Virus record (IMG/VR): IMGVR_UViG_3300020156_000045
Location: 1 to 44,319 of that record
Source of the DNA: a virus
DNA: 44,319 nt
Direction: 5' to 3' (one strand)
The number at the start of each line of letters is the position of its first letter. Within the stretch, counting starts at the first letter, position 1. Position numbers and translations under genes: made by a program. The notes under the pieces are model-generated. The model was not told the origin of the DNA, did not search any database, and worked only from the letters and a program-made list of their open reading frames with translations. Positions 14,612-23,500 of the stretch are shown one piece after another.

Positions 14612-14920
14612 ATGAAAGCATTTAACGAGATTCGCACCGAAAACGAAAAAGCCATAGTAAATGGAACCGAACAAGAATACAAAAAAGCGTTTGACGATGC
14701 AGTAGAGGAATACTTAAAACAATTATTTACCCAAACTTACAGAAGCAATTACATGCCAATCATTGATTCGACTACAATTATCCCATTAACCAATAGAGTG
14801 AGGATATCAGCATCAGACGGCAATGTGTATGAAGGTGATATAGCAAGCAACGATGATGGCATGATTACAATAAGGCTTGATAGTGGAGAATTAAAGTTGA
14901 TTGATTGCATACCAGATTAA
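14612..14920 (+). CDS. hypothetical protein, 102 aa
   Basis: ATG 14612 after GGTGGTAAGTAGG. N-terminal helices (NEIRTENEKAIVNGTEQEYK) then a beta-rich C-terminal part (GNVYEGDIASNDDGMITIRL) similar in look to small SH3-like folds. No family recognised. Followed by a terminator. Confidence 0.6.
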   Translation: MKAFNEIRTENEKAIVNGTEQEYKKAFDDAVEEYLKQLFTQTYRSNYMPIIDSTTIIPLTNRVRISASDGNVYEGDIASNDDGMITIRLDSGELKLIDCIPD

Positions 14921-14931
14921 CAAACCAATTT

Positions 14932-14955
14932 AGAAGCTGAAAGGCTTCTTTTTTT
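14932..14955 (+). terminator. rho-independent terminator
   Basis: AGAAGC, loop TGAAAG, GCTTCT, then a T-run. It precedes the large terminase by 15 bases, so it may attenuate rather than stop late transcription. Confidence 0.75.
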
Positions 14956-14969
14956 ATGGAGTTGATAAA

Positions 14970-16472
14970 GTGGACATATGGCAAAATCCAGAAGTTAAAC
15001 AGCTTCAGAAAGACATAGAAAGCATTCTTGGAACACTTGATAAGCGGATGAAGGAAAACCGCATAGAACTCTATAATATAGGCGAGAAAATTCATCACAA
15101 GCAAATCCTGTTCCATAAATGCGCCAAACGTATTAAAGCTATATTTGGAGGCAACAGAACCGGTAAAACGGTAGGCGGAGCTGTAGAAGCTGTAAATCAT
15201 GCTCTTGGAATAAGCCGGTTCAGAACAATAAAACCATCTTCTGGTTGGGTCGTTTCTTTATCGGGTGACGTTCAAAGAAAAGTTGCTCAAGCCGAAATAT
15301 TACGCTGGCTGCCGAAAAAAGAAATAGCTCCAGGCGGGTTGCTGATGCGCCATGGACGCAAAGATGATCCAGAAGGTTCGCTGATCGAAGAAATCCGCTT
15401 AAAAAATGGCTGTTTTATTGGATTCAAAACCTGCGAACAAGGCAGAGAAGTTTTTCAAGGCACTTCTCTTGGGTGGGTATGGTTTGATGAAGAGCCACCA
15501 GAGGATATATTTAAAGAGTGCTGGATGCGTGTCATGGATACCCGCGGTGATATATGGTTTACCATGACCCCATTACTCGGGTTGACTTGGGTATATAATT
15601 TAATCTACTTGAATGAGAATAATAACCCCAATATAGAATACTTTGAATTTGAATGGCTGGACAATCCGTGGCTCAGTCCTGAAGAAATTACTGAAATGGA
15701 AATGGTAATGACTGACGAGGAGCGAGAAGCTAGACAATACGGGCGATTTACCTCAATGTGCGGATTTGCTTTTAACGAACTTCGCAAAGATATTCACATA
15801 AAGCCTATTCAAGCTGTACCAGATTGGTACAAAAGATATGTTTCTCTGGATTATGGGTTTGATTCACTTGCGGCTTTATGGTATTACGTTGACAATTTTG
15901 GACACGCAAGAGTTTACAAAGCGTTACGGAAGAAAAACCTCATAATATCGGACGCAGCTAAAGAAATTTTGAAGGTTACCGGACATGACAAAATTGAATC
16001 TTTTTACGCTCCGCCGGATTTGTGGAACCGCCGTCAGGACACAGGCAAAAGCGCGGCAATGATATTCTTTGAAAACGGGATCACTTTACTAAAAGTATCA
16101 AACGATCGTGAAACCGGATGGCTTAACGTGCATGAATGGCTTAGACCTTATGAAACCAAAGATGAGCAAGACGGAAGGTCGTATAAAACAGCAAACTTAA
16201 CATTCGATGAAGGGCTCGACCCGGACCTGTGGAAACATTTGACGACAATCCAAAAATCAGAAAAAAACCCAAACGATGTAGCGACTCAGCCGCACGAATG
16301 CACACACTACCCGGATAGTTTAAGGTGTTTCTGCGTGTCTCGTATGGTTGCATCAAATTTGCCCGAATCTGAAAAACATCACAACTTTGACTTTGAGCGC
16401 CGACAAGACGATAACTACAACAAAGCCTACGGCGATAACTACGAAGAATCATTTTTTGATTATGGAGGGTAA
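14970..16472 (+). CDS. terL: terminase large subunit
   Basis: 500 aa, GTG 14970 with GGAG upstream. Walker A GGNRTGKT at residues 60-67, Walker B VWFDEE at 170-175, a motif around TMTPLLG at 198-204 and the nuclease start SLDYGFDSLA near 292-301 with Asp 294 as a likely metal ligand. It powers DNA translocation into the prohead and cuts concatemers. The length and architecture fit headful-packaging phages with P22-like portals. Confidence 0.95.
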   Translation: MDIWQNPEVKQLQKDIESILGTLDKRMKENRIELYNIGEKIHHKQILFHKCAKRIKAIFGGNRTGKTVGGAVEAVNHALGISRFRTIKPSSGWVVSLSGDVQRKVAQAEILRWLPKKEIAPGGLLMRHGRKDDPEGSLIEEIRLKNGCFIGFKTCEQGREVFQGTSLGWVWFDEEPPEDIFKECWMRVMDTRGDIWFTMTPLLGLTWVYNLIYLNENNNPNIEYFEFEWLDNPWLSPEEITEMEMVMTDEEREARQYGRFTSMCGFAFNELRKDIHIKPIQAVPDWYKRYVSLDYGFDSLAALWYYVDNFGHARVYKALRKKNLIISDAAKEILKVTGHDKIESFYAPPDLWNRRQDTGKSAAMIFFENGITLLKVSNDRETGWLNVHEWLRPYETKDEQDGRSYKTANLTFDEGLDPDLWKHLTTIQKSEKNPNDVATQPHECTHYPDSLRCFCVSRMVASNLPESEKHHNFDFERRQDDNYNKAYGDNYEESFFDYGG

Positions 16473-16473
16473 A

Positions 16474-16725
16474 ATGAAAATAGCAATAATCAGCACAGCA
16501 CTCGCGATAGTGCTTTTTTTATGCCTTTATTTAGGTTTCCGTACAGGCCTACGCCTTGGAATGCAAACAGCCAAGGTAGAAATACCCCAACCAATCAGAA
16601 GCCCATTGCAGGTCGTTTTAGAGGCCAAGGACAATATTGAAAACCGCAAGGAATCCAAAGAAGAATCTGCCGAAATAGCGGCAATGTTTGCTTATGACGG
16701 AACCATACCGAAGGAGGCAAAATAA
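16474..16725 (+). CDS. single-pass membrane protein, 83 aa
   Basis: ATG 16474 follows GGAGGG. Residues 3-21 (IAIISTALAIVLFLCLYLGF) are a transmembrane helix; the rest is charged and cytoplasmic-looking. No family recognised. The stop TAA overlaps the Com-like start. Confidence 0.65.
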   Translation: MKIAIISTALAIVLFLCLYLGFRTGLRLGMQTAKVEIPQPIRSPLQVVLEAKDNIENRKESKEESAEIAAMFAYDGTIPKEAK

Positions 16726-16832
16726 TGCAGGAAGTAAGGTGCAAAAACTGCGGAAAGCTTCTTTGTAAAACAGAAGGTAACGGCAAAGTTGAAATAAAAT
16801 GCCCAAGATGTGGAGAAATGAACACCAAATAA
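16725..16832 (+). CDS. Com-like zinc-finger protein, 35 aa
   Basis: MQEVRCKNCGKLLCKTEGNG then KVEIKCPRCGEMNTK matches the short zinc-binding Com family (four-Cys: CKNC, CPRC). Mu Com binds mom mRNA to allow translation; no mom gene is visible here, so its target is unknown. It overlaps the preceding stop (TAATG), with AAGGAGG upstream. Confidence 0.75.
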   Translation: MQEVRCKNCGKLLCKTEGNGKVEIKCPRCGEMNTK

Positions 16833-16846
16833 AGGAGAGTGTCAAT

Positions 16847-16963
16847 GTGAAAGTATACCCGTACTGCATGTACCACAAAGGGAAATTGCAAGCTTATGAA
16901 AACTGGGCAGATGATACAATTAAATATTTAAAAACAGTAGGGAAAATTCCCAAAAATACTTAG
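16847..16963 (+). CDS. hypothetical protein, 38 aa
   Basis: GTG 16847 behind AAAGGAGAGTG. MKVYPYCMYHKGKLQAYENW then ADDTIKYLKTVGKI. No family recognised; position between Com-like gene and a terminator. Confidence 0.5.
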   Translation: MKVYPYCMYHKGKLQAYENWADDTIKYLKTVGKIPKNT

Positions 16964-16974
16964 AGCTTCATTGA

Positions 16975-17013
16975 GAGCCATTCACTCCTAACGGATTGGG
17001 TGGCTCTTTTTTT
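16975..17013 (+). terminator. rho-independent terminator upstream of portal
   Basis: GAGCCA at 16975 pairs with TGGCTC at 17001, followed by seven T. Located between small genes and the portal gene. Confidence 0.7.
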
Positions 17014-17037
17014 ATTGTCTAAAAGGATGGTGATTAC

Positions 17038-18810
17038 ATGACAGAAAACACAAGTGAATGGGAACTATACCAAAAAGGGCTTGATTATAAGTCCAAAATA
17101 GGTCTATTGCCCGATGCCGACAAGAACGAACGTTTCTATGCAGGCAAGCATTGGCAGGGGCTAAATGCCAATAAATTATCCCTTATTGTTTTGAATGTCG
17201 TAAAAAGAATTGTAGACTTCAAAATTGCCACAGTCATGAGTGACAATATCACAATGCAATTCTCCGCCGATGGAATACCGAGCGACACGCAAGACCCTCA
17301 GCAGATGGAATGGCGTGACATGGCTAATGTCTTATCGATGTACTCTAAAACAGCATGGGAAAACCTTAAAGTTGATGCTATGAATGAAGATGGGCTTTTA
17401 GACGCCGCTTTGGCGGGTGATATGGTATCATACTGGTTCTGGAATGACAAGGTTGACGCCGGTAACGGAATTATAGGGGATCTTGACGGGGAGAAGATTG
17501 ATAATTGCAATTACTTTCCCGGGGATCCAAACGACGATCGCATAAATGACGCATATGGCCCTGTTCAACCTTATATCATTCTTGCATTCCGCAGACAAGT
17601 CGCAGACGTAAAGCGCGAAGCCAAGGAAAACGGTATCCCGCAGGAAGATATTGACCTGATTTCAGCAGACGATGAAACACAGAACCAATTCGGAGATAGA
17701 GCAAAGACTGAACTTGACCCCGACGGGGACGAGGGAAAATGCATTGTTCTTTTAAAACTGTGGCCAAAAGACGGAACCATATGGGCGAAAAAGTCCGTCC
17801 GTCAGGCAGCGGTACGCAAAGAATGGGACACTGAACTCCACCGTTACCCTGTGGCTTTATTCAATTGGTATAAGCGAAAAGGTTCGGCTCATGGTGAGGC
17901 CGATGTTACCTCAATGATTCCAAATCAGATTGAGATCAACCGGACAGCTTCCATGATTGCCAGATGGGTAAAAATACACGGTTTCCCCAAGGTCTTATAC
18001 GACAAAACCCGTATAGGTTCATGGACGAACGACTTTGCAATGGCAATGCCTGTTAATGGAGACATAACCAGTGCTGCCGCGTACATGCAACCTGCTCAGA
18101 TTTCAGCTGGCGTAATGGGATTTATGACGTGGTTCATCCAGATCACAAAAGAAATGGCCGGAGCTAACGAATCCGCTTTAGGAGAAGCAAACCCGACCAA
18201 TACGAGTGCAATCATAGTCAATTCAAAGTCGGCAACCATACCGCTAAACGCCGTAAAACGCAGATTCTATCGGTATGTTGAAGATATTGGGTTGATATGG
18301 CTTGACTTCTGGCTGACCAAATACGCTAAGTATCCGGAAAGGCTCTTGACAGTCACACAAGGCAATAACACTCAGGTTATTCCGTTTGATGCCAATAAAC
18401 TACAGGGCGCAAGGCTGAAACTGAAAATAGACGTAGGCCCTTCAAATCAATGGAACGAAGCCGCAGCTGCACAGACCCTTGATAATCTGCTTGAAAAGCA
18501 AATGATAACTTTCATTGAGTACCTCAAGAGACTTCCAAACGGCATGATACCTGACAAGCAAGGTTTAATCGACGAAAGGGAATCAGCAGAAGCGCAGGCG
18601 AGAGCCGATGACAAACAACTTCTCTTTGAACTTATGGCACAGTTTGTCGAGACCTTGCCGCCTGAAGCCTTAAAAGAACTTGACCTTTTAAAACAAAACG
18701 CACCTGACCAGTACGAGGCACAGGTTAAAACGCTTGTGAAAGAAAAGGCAGCAAGACCATATATGAACAATGTAGAGGGAGGGGAACAGAATGCAATGCA
18801 AACAGTGTAA
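17038..18810 (+). CDS. P22-like portal protein
   Basis: 590 aa, ATG 17038 after AAAGGATGGTG. The region WYKRKGSAHGEADVTSMIPN then QIEINRTASMIARW is a P22-type portal core; NESALGEANPTNTSAIIV and the helical barrel and C-terminal segment (EYLKRLPNGMIPDKQGLIDE) follow. It forms the dodecameric DNA gate at the prohead vertex. Size and gene order terL-portal-scaffold-coat match short-tailed P22-like phages. Confidence 0.88.
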   Translation: MTENTSEWELYQKGLDYKSKIGLLPDADKNERFYAGKHWQGLNANKLSLIVLNVVKRIVDFKIATVMSDNITMQFSADGIPSDTQDPQQMEWRDMANVLSMYSKTAWENLKVDAMNEDGLLDAALAGDMVSYWFWNDKVDAGNGIIGDLDGEKIDNCNYFPGDPNDDRINDAYGPVQPYIILAFRRQVADVKREAKENGIPQEDIDLISADDETQNQFGDRAKTELDPDGDEGKCIVLLKLWPKDGTIWAKKSVRQAAVRKEWDTELHRYPVALFNWYKRKGSAHGEADVTSMIPNQIEINRTASMIARWVKIHGFPKVLYDKTRIGSWTNDFAMAMPVNGDITSAAAYMQPAQISAGVMGFMTWFIQITKEMAGANESALGEANPTNTSAIIVNSKSATIPLNAVKRRFYRYVEDIGLIWLDFWLTKYAKYPERLLTVTQGNNTQVIPFDANKLQGARLKLKIDVGPSNQWNEAAAAQTLDNLLEKQMITFIEYLKRLPNGMIPDKQGLIDERESAEAQARADDKQLLFELMAQFVETLPPEALKELDLLKQNAPDQYEAQVKTLVKEKAARPYMNNVEGGEQNAMQTV

Positions 18811-18976
18811 TAGCAATTTAATGATTGCAGGCAGCCAGCTTAAAAGTGACATTGGAACTACGGATGTATACAGTGAGTTGAAGATGGTTTGCATAAATCC
18901 CAATTGCCCCAACTACGGAGGAACGGACTTAAACAAGGCAACAAAATTTGAGACTGTGAGGAATAAAGTAGGATGA
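18791..18976 (+). CDS. zinc-ribbon protein, 61 aa
   Basis: Overlaps the portal 3' end by 20 bases; GAGGGAGGGG precedes ATG 18791. MQCKQCNSNLMI and KMVCINPNCPNYGG give two Cys pairs (CxxC, CxxxxC) of a zinc ribbon. No family recognised. Its stop overlaps the first glycosyltransferase start. Confidence 0.65.
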   Translation: MQCKQCNSNLMIAGSQLKSDIGTTDVYSELKMVCINPNCPNYGGTDLNKATKFETVRNKVG

Positions 18977-19581
18977 AGGTCATAATAGAAGTTCCAAACA
19001 CTGGGCTATTCCCTTATCAGTTTGTTCAGATGTGGCCTTTAATGATGTTCACGGCGCAGCAAAAGGGCATTGACATATCCTACAACCTGAGAATGGGCAG
19101 CCTGATATACGATGCCAGGGAATGTGCTGCAAAAAAATTGCTTGAAAGCGATGCAGACGCAGTTTTATTTCTTGATAGCGATATGGTTCCTTCAGCAGAT
19201 ATGCTCGTAAAATTGGTCGAACACAATAAGCCCATCGTGACGGCTTTAGCATTCAAACGGGTGCCACCGTATACGCCGTGCATATTCAAGCACATATCCA
19301 AAAAAGAAGCAACGGTATACACAGACTATCCCAAAGAACTTACACAAATAGAGGCTTGCGGGATGGCGTGTTGCTTAATCAAGCGGGAAGCGTTTGAAAA
19401 GATTCCGCAACCTTGGTTTACACCGTCAAACGACTTTGGAGAAGATTTACTTTTTTGCCTGAGAGCAAAACAGGCAAAAATACCGATATTTTGCGACACG
19501 ACACTAATATGTAAGCATGTGTCAAGTTATGAAGTGGGGGAGGAGCATTATGCTTCACGGTTGTCTCTTAGTCAGGAATGA
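18973..19581 (+). CDS. GT-A fold glycosyltransferase 1
   Basis: 202 aa. YDARECAAKKLLESDADAVL then FLDSDM (DSD at 68-70) is the nucleotide-sugar/metal motif of GT-A enzymes; a second acidic motif (SNDFGEDLLFCLRAKQAK) lies near 155. It is one of three consecutive glycosyltransferases inserted between portal and scaffold; the ATG 18973 overlaps the upstream stop. Confidence 0.75.
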   Translation: MKVIIEVPNTGLFPYQFVQMWPLMMFTAQQKGIDISYNLRMGSLIYDARECAAKKLLESDADAVLFLDSDMVPSADMLVKLVEHNKPIVTALAFKRVPPYTPCIFKHISKKEATVYTDYPKELTQIEACGMACCLIKREAFEKIPQPWFTPSNDFGEDLLFCLRAKQAKIPIFCDTTLICKHVSSYEVGEEHYASRLSLSQE

Positions 19582-20227
19582 ATCCGGCAGATGGCTTGAA
19601 AAAGTCCTTGAACAAATGAAAATCTGTGACGATATTGTTGTTTTGGACGATGGCAGCACAGATGACACGCCAGATATATGCCGGAGTTACGGCGCGGATG
19701 TGTTTTACAGTGACCGGTCGTACTGGGGAACAAATGAACTGAAACAGCGTAAATTCCTTTGGGAGCTTGCGACACACGGAGCGCGTGAAAGTGATTGGAT
19801 AATCTGCTTGGACGCAGACGAAACTTTTGACCATCCTGAGCTCGTAAAATCATATATTCTTCAGGCTGACAATGCGGGATGCAACGGTTTAGGCTTTCCA
19901 CTATACGACATGTGGAGCGAAACCCATTATCGTAATGATGAATTGTGGAACGCCCATTTAAGACCGTGGGTGATGGCGGTCAAGTACGAGAAGAAAGACT
20001 GGTACTGGCGTGAAACAGCTTTACACTGCGGACGGTTCCCGATGAACGCCGGATGTAAAATTGCAACTTGCCCTGTAAGAATTCAGCACTGGGGATGGAG
20101 CCGACCGGAAGATAGACGAATAAAATTTGATCGCTACATGAAAGCCGACCCAAACGGAAAGAATGGGAGTTTGGAACAGTATCTTTCCATCATGGATGAA
20201 AACCCGAATTTAAGGAGGTTTACATGA
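19550..20227 (+). CDS. family-2-type glycosyltransferase 2
   Basis: ATG 19550 is used rather than 19517 because GGGGGAGGAG lies directly upstream. 225 aa: LVRNESGRWL, DDGSTDDT at 33-40 and LDADETFD with DAD at 88-90 are classical GT2 motifs. It overlaps both neighbouring genes, so the three enzymes are translated together. Sugar donor and acceptor unknown; virion protein or cell-surface glycan are options. Confidence 0.85.
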   Translation: MLHGCLLVRNESGRWLEKVLEQMKICDDIVVLDDGSTDDTPDICRSYGADVFYSDRSYWGTNELKQRKFLWELATHGARESDWIICLDADETFDHPELVKSYILQADNAGCNGLGFPLYDMWSETHYRNDELWNAHLRPWVMAVKYEKKDWYWRETALHCGRFPMNAGCKIATCPVRIQHWGWSRPEDRRIKFDRYMKADPNGKNGSLEQYLSIMDENPNLRRFT

Positions 20228-20997
20228 AAATCCTGATCGGTTCGCCGGTTCGATGTTCGGAACCGTGGCAAACAAAGGCATTTAAACATTACCTTGAATC
20301 TCTTGATAACCTTGAAAAGCCTTGCCAAACCGACAGGCTTTTTTTGTTGCACAATTCACCTCACCTCCGTGAATACGTTAAGGAAGGGGCAATTTCAGGC
20401 GGCACACAATATCTTGCCGATGTGGAAACACCGGACACATATAAATGCACCGAAAAAACCCACGAATGGGAATCGCCTAATCTTTTAGCAGTTACAGCAA
20501 TGAGAAATTATCTCATTTCAACCGCAAGGGAAATGGGGTATGACTATTACTTCATGGTTGACAGTGACCTTGTTTTACATCCTCAAACACTTGTAAAACT
20601 GATTGAAGCACAAAAAGATATAGTTGCTGAAGCTTTTTGGACAAAATGGACACCGGATGACATTGAAGCCGTAAATGCATGGGATAGAGATTTGTACTCC
20701 TTTTCCCCTGACCGCGACACAAGATTCAAGCAATTCAGAACGCCAGGACTATACAAAGTCGGCATGAGTGGTGCTTGCATTATGATGAACAAAAAGGTGC
20801 TGGAATCCAAAATCAATTATGATTACATACCTTGCGTGAGTTTTTGGGGAGAGGACAGAGCATTTTCAATCCGTGCGGCGTGTGCAGGCTTTGAAATCTG
20901 GCTTGACACGCACCATCCACCAATTCACCTTTACAGGCCATCGGAACTAAATAAATACGTTGAAAATGGCGGCTACAAGGCCGCTTTTTCCATATAA
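20224..20997 (+). CDS. GT-A fold glycosyltransferase 3
   Basis: 257 aa, ATG 20224 overlapping the upstream stop (ATGA) with AAGGAGG before it. AMRNYLISTAREMGYDYYFM then VDSD (DSD 113-115) and GACIMMNKKVLESKINYDYI followed by SFWGEDRAFSIRAA are GT-A features. A terminator-like hairpin lies inside the gene near 20316 and another at its end. Confidence 0.8.
   Translation: MKILIGSPVRCSEPWQTKAFKHYLESLDNLEKPCQTDRLFLLHNSPHLREYVKEGAISGGTQYLADVETPDTYKCTEKTHEWESPNLLAVTAMRNYLISTAREMGYDYYFMVDSDLVLHPQTLVKLIEAQKDIVAEAFWTKWTPDDIEAVNAWDRDLYSFSPDRDTRFKQFRTPGLYKVGMSGACIMMNKKVLESKINYDYIPCVSFWGEDRAFSIRAACAGFEIWLDTHHPPIHLYRPSELNKYVENGGYKAAFSI
20316..20345 (+). terminator. intragenic terminator-like hairpin in glycosyltransferase 3
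   Basis: AAAGCC at 20316 pairs with GGCTTT at 20336, followed by a run of T to 20345. It sits about 95 bases inside the gene, where it could reduce expression of the distal part when translation lags. Confidence 0.4.
20969..20989 (+). terminator. terminator at end of glycosyltransferase block
   Basis: GCGGC, loop TACAAG, GCCGC, then TTTTT, overlapping the last codons of glycosyltransferase 3. Confidence 0.65.
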
Positions 20998-21034
20998 TTT
21001 TTCGCCTCACCATAGGCAGAAAGAAGGGTATCAC

Positions 21035-21910
21035 ATGAAATTTTTCAATACGTTCAAAACACCATATTTGGACGAGGACGCAGGCGCAAATTTAGGCGGT
21101 GGAAGTACATCAACAGATACCGCAGGGCAACAGACCGATACCGGAGCAACCACAGGAAATGAAGGGCAGCAGCAGGCTCAAACGGCTCCTTCTTCAATTA
21201 AGATTAAATTTAACCATGAGGAAAAGGAAATTCCGTATGAAGAAGCTGTAACGCATATCCAAAAAGGCATGAACTATGACAAAGCTGTTGAGCGTGCCCG
21301 TCAAGAAGCTCGTGACGCTTGGGTTTCAGAGCAAGGTTATGAATGGAACGGCAAACCCATTAAAACCGAAGCTGAATACAAACAGGCGGTAGCCGAACAG
21401 GAATTAGCTAACAAGATTAAATCTCAGTACGCAAATGTACCGGACGAAATTGTTCAGCAGCTTCTTGAAGTGAATGATTTAAAAAAGTGGAAGCAAGAGA
21501 CTGAGAAGGAAAAGGCAGACAGAGAAGCCAAGTCCGCAGCCGACACCGAAAAGCAGCAGAGAATTCAGCGCGAAAACGCCGAGTTTGACAAGCTTTTTAA
21601 GGCTGAAAACGGCAGAGATTTTGACTTCAACAACGCCGAGGATATGAAAATATTTACTCAGCTTGGAACATTGCTGAAACAGGGCTATCCGCTTGACTAC
21701 GCATATTCTCGCCATCTGCTTGATGCACACCACGCATTACAGCAGAAGCAGAACGCAAATACGTCAAACGCGGGAAGCTCCACGGGTTCGGTCAGGACAA
21801 ACGGACAAACTGGTAAGTTTTTCACAAGAGAACAGGTCGAATCCATGTCAACGGACGAGGTCTACAAAAATTACGACACAGTTATAGAAAGTCAAAAGCA
21901 CTGGAAATAG
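21035..21910 (+). CDS. scaffolding protein
   Basis: 291 aa. ATG 21035 follows AGAAAGAAGGG; the upstream in-frame ATG overlaps the previous gene. A Gly/Thr/Gln-rich disordered N-terminus is followed by a long charged helical segment (EVNDLKKWKQETEKEKADRE, AADTEKQQRIQRENAEFDKL) and a C-terminal helix pair. Composition and position directly before the coat gene identify a scaffold for prohead assembly. Confidence 0.8.
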   Translation: MKFFNTFKTPYLDEDAGANLGGGSTSTDTAGQQTDTGATTGNEGQQQAQTAPSSIKIKFNHEEKEIPYEEAVTHIQKGMNYDKAVERARQEARDAWVSEQGYEWNGKPIKTEAEYKQAVAEQELANKIKSQYANVPDEIVQQLLEVNDLKKWKQETEKEKADREAKSAADTEKQQRIQRENAEFDKLFKAENGRDFDFNNAEDMKIFTQLGTLLKQGYPLDYAYSRHLLDAHHALQQKQNANTSNAGSSTGSVRTNGQTGKFFTREQVESMSTDEVYKNYDTVIESQKHWK

Positions 21911-21943
21911 TGCCTATTTTAATTTCAGAAAGGATGATGAAAA

Positions 21944-22774
21944 ATGCCAGCAAATTTCATACCCCAAATATGGGCAGCAGGTATCTTGAAAGAACGTGAT
22001 AAGCTTTTGATCGGCGTAAATCACTGCACAACCGAATATGAAGGGCAGATCAAAGAGCAAGGAGATCGCGTAAAGATCATAACCGTAGGCACGGTAAATT
22101 CTTACGACTACACCAAAGGAACGGACATAAACGCTCCTGAAACTCCGGCAGATGCTGACCAGTGGTTAGTTATCGACCAAGCGAAATACGCCAATGTTGG
22201 AATGGAGGATCTTGACAAGGTTCAGGCAAACCAAAACCTCATGACGGAATACAAACGTCAGATGGGCATTAAGCTTGCCAATGACCTTGATAATTTTGTG
22301 TTTGGCAAGTACACGGACGCGGGCAAGACATTCACAAACGCATCTGTAACCACGGCCAACATTTTCAGCGCGATTGCTGAAATAGCGGAGTATTTCAAGA
22401 CTGTCAATGTTCCGGAAGGAATTGAGAAGTACCTTGAAGTATCTCCTGCAATTGCAACAAAAATTATACTTGCTAAGATTCTCAGAGACACCGACAATAG
22501 CAAAATGATTGAGACCGGATTTCTTGGAAAAATACTCGGATTCAAGGTTTATGAATCTAACAACATTGTGAAAAACACCAACGCTTATGAGTGTCTCGCA
22601 AGAACCAAAGCGGCAGTAGCGTTTGCGGAACAGCTTACCAAAACCGAAGCGTACAGACCTGAAAAGAGATTTTCAGATGCTGTTAAGTCGCTCCAGGTTT
22701 GGGGTGGCAAAGTAATTAGACCAAAGGAACTTGTAAGGGCAACCTTTACTCCTGCGGCTGAATCTCAAATATAA
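21944..22774 (+). CDS. major capsid protein (P22 coat-like)
   Basis: 276 aa, ATG 21944 after AAAGGATGATG. MPANFIPQIWAAGILKERDK, then QWLVIDQAKYANVGMEDLDK and MGIKLANDLDNFVFGKYTDA match the HK97-fold coat of the P22-like group. No N-terminal cleavage domain or prohead protease gene is seen. Confidence 0.85.
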   Translation: MPANFIPQIWAAGILKERDKLLIGVNHCTTEYEGQIKEQGDRVKIITVGTVNSYDYTKGTDINAPETPADADQWLVIDQAKYANVGMEDLDKVQANQNLMTEYKRQMGIKLANDLDNFVFGKYTDAGKTFTNASVTTANIFSAIAEIAEYFKTVNVPEGIEKYLEVSPAIATKIILAKILRDTDNSKMIETGFLGKILGFKVYESNNIVKNTNAYECLARTKAAVAFAEQLTKTEAYRPEKRFSDAVKSLQVWGGKVIRPKELVRATFTPAAESQI

Positions 22775-22787
22775 GGAGGGATGATAA

Positions 22788-23153
22788 ATGGCTGATTTTA
22801 CTGCTTCTACCGCTGTGAGAAATTCCAGCGCAGCTTTTAACCTTTTAGCAGCACAGGCAAGCCAGACGGTTGATATGTCTAGTTCAGACGAAAAATATGT
22901 TCTTGTTGTCCAGAACGACAACGATTCAGTTGCTGTCAACACTGCTACGATTACTATTGCCCCGGGCGGGTTTCTGTCAAACGTTCTCGGCACTCTTTCA
23001 GTAGACGTTGCCGATGGCGGAACATGTAAGGTGATAGGCCCTCTGGATGGAATGCGTTTTAAATCCACTGCATCCAAACTGACAGTTGGCGTATCGGTCA
23101 CTCAGAGCGGTACTGTGAGCTCAGTAACACTGGGAATTATAAAATTGCCGTAA
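22788..23153 (+). CDS. probable capsid decoration protein, 121 aa
   Basis: ATG 22788 after GGAGGGATG. Beta-rich, Ser/Thr/Val-rich sequence (YVLVVQNDNDSVAVNTATIT, LTVGVSVTQSGTVSSVTLGI), directly after the coat gene and before a terminator-like stem. Suggests an external head protein; family not recognised. Confidence 0.55.
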   Translation: MADFTASTAVRNSSAAFNLLAAQASQTVDMSSSDEKYVLVVQNDNDSVAVNTATITIAPGGFLSNVLGTLSVDVADGGTCKVIGPLDGMRFKSTASKLTVGVSVTQSGTVSSVTLGIIKLP

Positions 23154-23159
23154 AGGAAC

Positions 23160-23175
23160 GGGGCCTTCGGGCCCC
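23160..23175 (+). terminator. strong GC stem with TTCG loop
   Basis: GGGGCC-TTCG-GGCCCC. The stem is very stable but followed by TCCTATTTT, so readthrough is expected; it may separate abundant coat/decoration mRNA from later genes. Confidence 0.65.
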
Positions 23176-23194
23176 TCCTATTTTAGGAGGTATT

Positions 23195-23497
23195 ATGAAA
23201 GCATATAAATTTTATTCAGAACCAAACAAATTAGTAAGCGACGGAAACACAGGGCTTCCGATTTTGGAATTCGACGAAAACGGCGAATATGTCACGCTTG
23301 ACCTTATGCTGGCAAAAAGAATGAAGCCTCACTTTGAAAACAAAGAAATTGAACTTATTGAAAAAGGCACAGAGAAGCCAGAAAAAGAACCTGAACAAGA
23401 ACTAAAAGAATTCCACTGCAAAAAGTGTGATTTTGTAACTGACAACAGAGGAAGCCTCATGGCTCATTACCGCGAAAATCATCCAAAGGAGGGTTAA
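23195..23497 (+). CDS. small head-region protein with C-terminal C2H2 zinc finger
   Basis: 100 aa, ATG 23195 after TAGGAGG. The C-terminus FHCKKCDFVTDNRGSLMAHY then RENH is a classic C-x2-C-x12-H-x4-H finger (C75, C78, H91, H96). The N-terminal 55 residues look like a small beta fold (FYSEPNKLVSDGNTGLPILE) followed by a charged linker. Placement suggests a structural or DNA-contacting connector component. Confidence 0.65.
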   Translation: MKAYKFYSEPNKLVSDGNTGLPILEFDENGEYVTLDLMLAKRMKPHFENKEIELIEKGTEKPEKEPEQELKEFHCKKCDFVTDNRGSLMAHYRENHPKEG

Positions 23498-23500
23498 CAT

